A program made the position numbers and the translations under genes. Source: Desulfoscipio gibsoniae DSM 7213 (GTDB taxonomy: Bacteria; Bacillota; Desulfotomaculia; Desulfotomaculales; Desulfallaceae). Taken from it: 64,000 bases of DNA. A model generated the notes under the pieces. That model was not told the DNA's origin. It did no database searches and saw nothing but the letters and a program-made list of their open reading frames with translations. Within the stretch, counting starts at the first letter, position 1. Every line of letters begins with the position of its first letter. Of this stretch, positions 62,437 through 64,000 are shown in pieces. The stretch is from contig NC_021184.1 of NCBI RefSeq assembly GCF_000233715.2, forward strand, positions 1,884,001 through 1,948,000, given 5' to 3'.

Positions 62437-63412
62437 TATGGTATGCCCCTTTTTTTCTTTTAACCATATCCACAAAGGCTTCCAATCTGGTACTAATTCC
62501 AGCTTCACCGCTGTGCTCGTCAATGGTTAAGCTCATAAAAGGTATGGTGCTTGAGTAGTTATTCAATTGGATAAACCTGTCTACTATAGAGTCCGGTCCG
62601 CATCCGAAGGCTGTCAGGTGTATAATACCATCAATGTCTTTTTGTCGGGCAAAATAACGAGTTGCTCGCAGTGTGCGCTCGCTAAATGTCCAAAATAATC
62701 GTTTGGCCGATGCATGACGCTGAATCCTCAAGGTAAATGGGGAAAGGTTATCTGAAGTAATAACGTTTACTTTCATTTTACGTAATTTATCCACTATGCC
62801 AATGCTGATATACTGGTCGTGAATAATGTAAGGATAGCCAACCACTGCAAATTTTAATTGTCCTTTATTTTCGGGCGGGTAATTTTTTTTACCGTTATAA
62901 ATGTTATCTATCGCCTCTATTGGCTGTAGACCGCCGCATAATAATTTTTGAAACCTGAACTGATTTATTCCAGCCTTTAAAAAGGCGCGGGTGATGTGCA
63001 TTGAGGTTTTGCCAAGCATCTCCCCTATCTTATAGTATGCAGAATATAAACTATATTTACGGTCCCGGGCGTCTATGCGCACATCAATGATGGGGGGCAT
63101 ATTGGCTAATCCATAACGAATCATGTCAGGTAATCCTAAAAATTTAGGGCAGTAGACAGTTTTTTTATTTAAACATACGATGCGTGGTATAAATAAATAA
63201 TCCACCCGGTCAATCAAGGCCATAGCGTGTCCGAAGTAAACTTTAACGGGTACACAAGCATCGGCGAGCGCTTCGCGCACGCCGTTATCTAACAATTGCC
63301 TTGTTGTTTTTCCCGAGGTTACCACTTGAAGGCCCAGTTCTTCGAAATAGGTCTTCCATATGGGGTAATATACATAATAAAACAAAGCGCTGGGTATGCC
63401 AATACGAAGCAC
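62429..63412 (-). CDS. DUF2229/activase-related protein
   Basis: A 327-aa protein similar to the DUF2229 domain of CoA-activases. It opens with RIGIPSALFYYVYYPIW, and VREALADACVPVKVYFGH near residue 47 carries a family Cys. YCPKFLGLPD near 87 and FGCGPDSIVD near 267 hold further Cys. The C-terminal TIDEHSGEAGISTRLEAF (core DEHSGEAGISTR) near 295 is clearly related to the same region of the 61318-62436 product, so the two are distant paralogues. First gene of the split activase operon; ATG 63412. Confidence 0.82.
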   Translation of the reverse strand: MLRIGIPSALFYYVYYPIWKTYFEELGLQVVTSGKTTRQLLDNGVREALADACVPVKVYFGHAMALIDRVDYLFIPRIVCLNKKTVYCPKFLGLPDMIRYGLANMPPIIDVRIDARDRKYSLYSAYYKIGEMLGKTSMHITRAFLKAGINQFRFQKLLCGGLQPIEAIDNIYNGKKNYPPENKGQLKFAVVGYPYIIHDQYISIGIVDKLRKMKVNVITSDNLSPFTLRIQRHASAKRLFWTFSERTLRATRYFARQKDIDGIIHLTAFGCGPDSIVDRFIQLNNYSSTIPFMSLTIDEHSGEAGISTRLEAFVDMVKRKKGAYHNA

Positions 63413-63558
63413 GACGTCTACACTCCCGAACGGTATTGATAATATACATATTATATATTTCTCGCAAATAGAAAAAAATCCTACTAAATGAAAAAAATAT
63501 AGTAGCAGTTTGAAATTATGCCTCTGCTGAAAAGTAATTATCCTTAATACTTTTGTGG

Positions 63559-63564
63559 TAAAAT
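63559..63564 (+). promoter_or_regulatory. Possible promoter for the DUF3786-like gene
   Basis: TAAAAT at 63559-63564 preceded by TGG (extended -10). A GCAACT/AGTTGC stem follows at about 63578-63600. No clear -35 box. The 63413-63665 gap is the divergent control region of the activase operon and this gene; no ORF seen. Confidence 0.3.
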
Positions 63565-63665
63565 GCTTTTAATATAGCAACTAGTTTGGTAAAAGTTGCA
63601 AAGTATTAATGATAATCTGTACTGTTACCGGGCTTGATTAATTAAGAAGGAGGCATTTGATTTTT

Positions 63666-64000
63666 ATGGCACTTATAAATTTAAAACCAGCTCACGCTAA
63701 GGCTTTGGAAGAATTCGCCCAGGCTGCTCCCGAGGTAATGGCTGATAATGCTTTAGTTGATTTTGACCGCTCCGGCTCTTTTTTTATTGTACCTTTTTTA
63801 GGCAATGAATATCGAGTATATTATCCCGGTGGTGATATAGAATACTGTGCTGGGACAGGGGAAGTAAAGATTGACTATAAGGTGGCAATGCTGCACTATC
63901 TTACCCATTGTAGCTCCCGTATGGTGGAAAATACCAGGTTGTCCTTTAAGGAGTTACCCAGCGGCTCAATATATATAGGGCCTTTTACCAACCGGGCCAT
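63666..64000 (+). CDS. DUF3786-like protein, N-terminal part (runs off the window)
   Basis: The first 111 codons are present and open to the window end. The reading MALINLKPAHAKALEEFA, FFIVPFLGNEYRVYYPGGDI and VAMLHYLTHCSS matches the opening of DUF3786 proteins, which are found in anaerobes, often near corrinoid or dehydratase systems; function unknown. AAGGAGG at 63647-63653 lies 12 bases before ATG 63666; TTG 63657 is too near it. Divergent from the split activase operon, with which it may share control. Confidence 0.72.
   Translation, partial: MALINLKPAHAKALEEFAQAAPEVMADNALVDFDRSGSFFIVPFLGNEYRVYYPGGDIEYCAGTGEVKIDYKVAMLHYLTHCSSRMVENTRLSFKELPSGSIYIGPFTNRA

Overview
This window reads as the chromosome of an anaerobic, endospore-forming Gram-positive bacterium, most likely a Clostridia member of the Desulfotomaculum/Pelotomaculum (Peptococcaceae-type) group. 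Three things point there: gene order closely follows the Bacillus subtilis rbfA-truB-ribF-rpsO-pnp ... recA-rny-ymdB-spoVS chromosome segment; sporulation genes are frequent (ylxY, dacF type, mlpA, ymxH, dpaA/dpaB, tepA, spoIIIE, spoVS, ytrH/ytrI); and strictly anaerobic, B12-dependent chemistry appears (two-subunit methylmalonyl-CoA mutase, 2-hydroxyacyl-CoA dehydratase-type activase, RACo-like ASKHA protein). TTG and GTG starts are common. The genus is an inference from gene content, not a sequence match.

Layout. 1-6.4 kb: translation/RNA block (rbfA end, nrnA, truB, ribF, a small two-gene unit with a DUF4258-like protein, rpsO, pnp). 6.5-13.4 kb: a methyltransferase-like gene, YlxY-type deacetylase homologue, D-Ala-D-Ala carboxypeptidase, M16 peptidase, dUTPase, small sporulation and membrane proteins, SDH-type serine protease. 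13.5-19.2 kb: diaminopimelate/dipicolinate cluster (dapB, dpaA, dpaB, asd, dapG, dapA), which feeds aspartate into both cell wall and spore dipicolinate. 19.4-41.6 kb: housekeeping, cell-envelope and sporulation genes (RNase J, tepA, ylzJ, uppP, spoIIIE, mnmH, rodZ-like, rimO, pgsA, a short FtsH-like protease with a membrane partner, cinA C-domain, recA, recX, a candidate structured RNA, rny, ymdB, spoVS, dipeptidase, PHP phosphoesterase, aminotransferase). 41.8-49.3 kb: a cobalamin riboswitch followed by late cobalamin biosynthesis genes (cobU, cobQ, cbiB, cbiA, cobS, cobD, cobC). 49.5-54.5 kb: ytrH-ytrI, a small HTH protein, guaB, acuA on the minus strand, and a winged-helix/coiled-coil protein. 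54.6-64 kb: RACo-like ASKHA protein, then on the minus strand cobO-meaB-mcmA1-mcmA2 and a split CoA-dehydratase activase locus; a DUF3786-like gene runs off the end.

How the parts fit: the riboswitch operon finishes cobalamin, CobO adenosylates it, and MeaB loads and protects methylmalonyl-CoA mutase. The activase locus would supply ATP-driven low-potential electrons to a dehydratase or related enzyme that is not encoded here. The most notable unexplained signals are a transcription unit with no ORF between recX and rny (consensus promoter, about 190-nt RNA folding into a long closing stem and long apical arm, terminator), a guaB gene whose only start matching the family N-terminus is ATA, and strong ribosome-binding sites separated from the pnp and dapB starts by hairpins.
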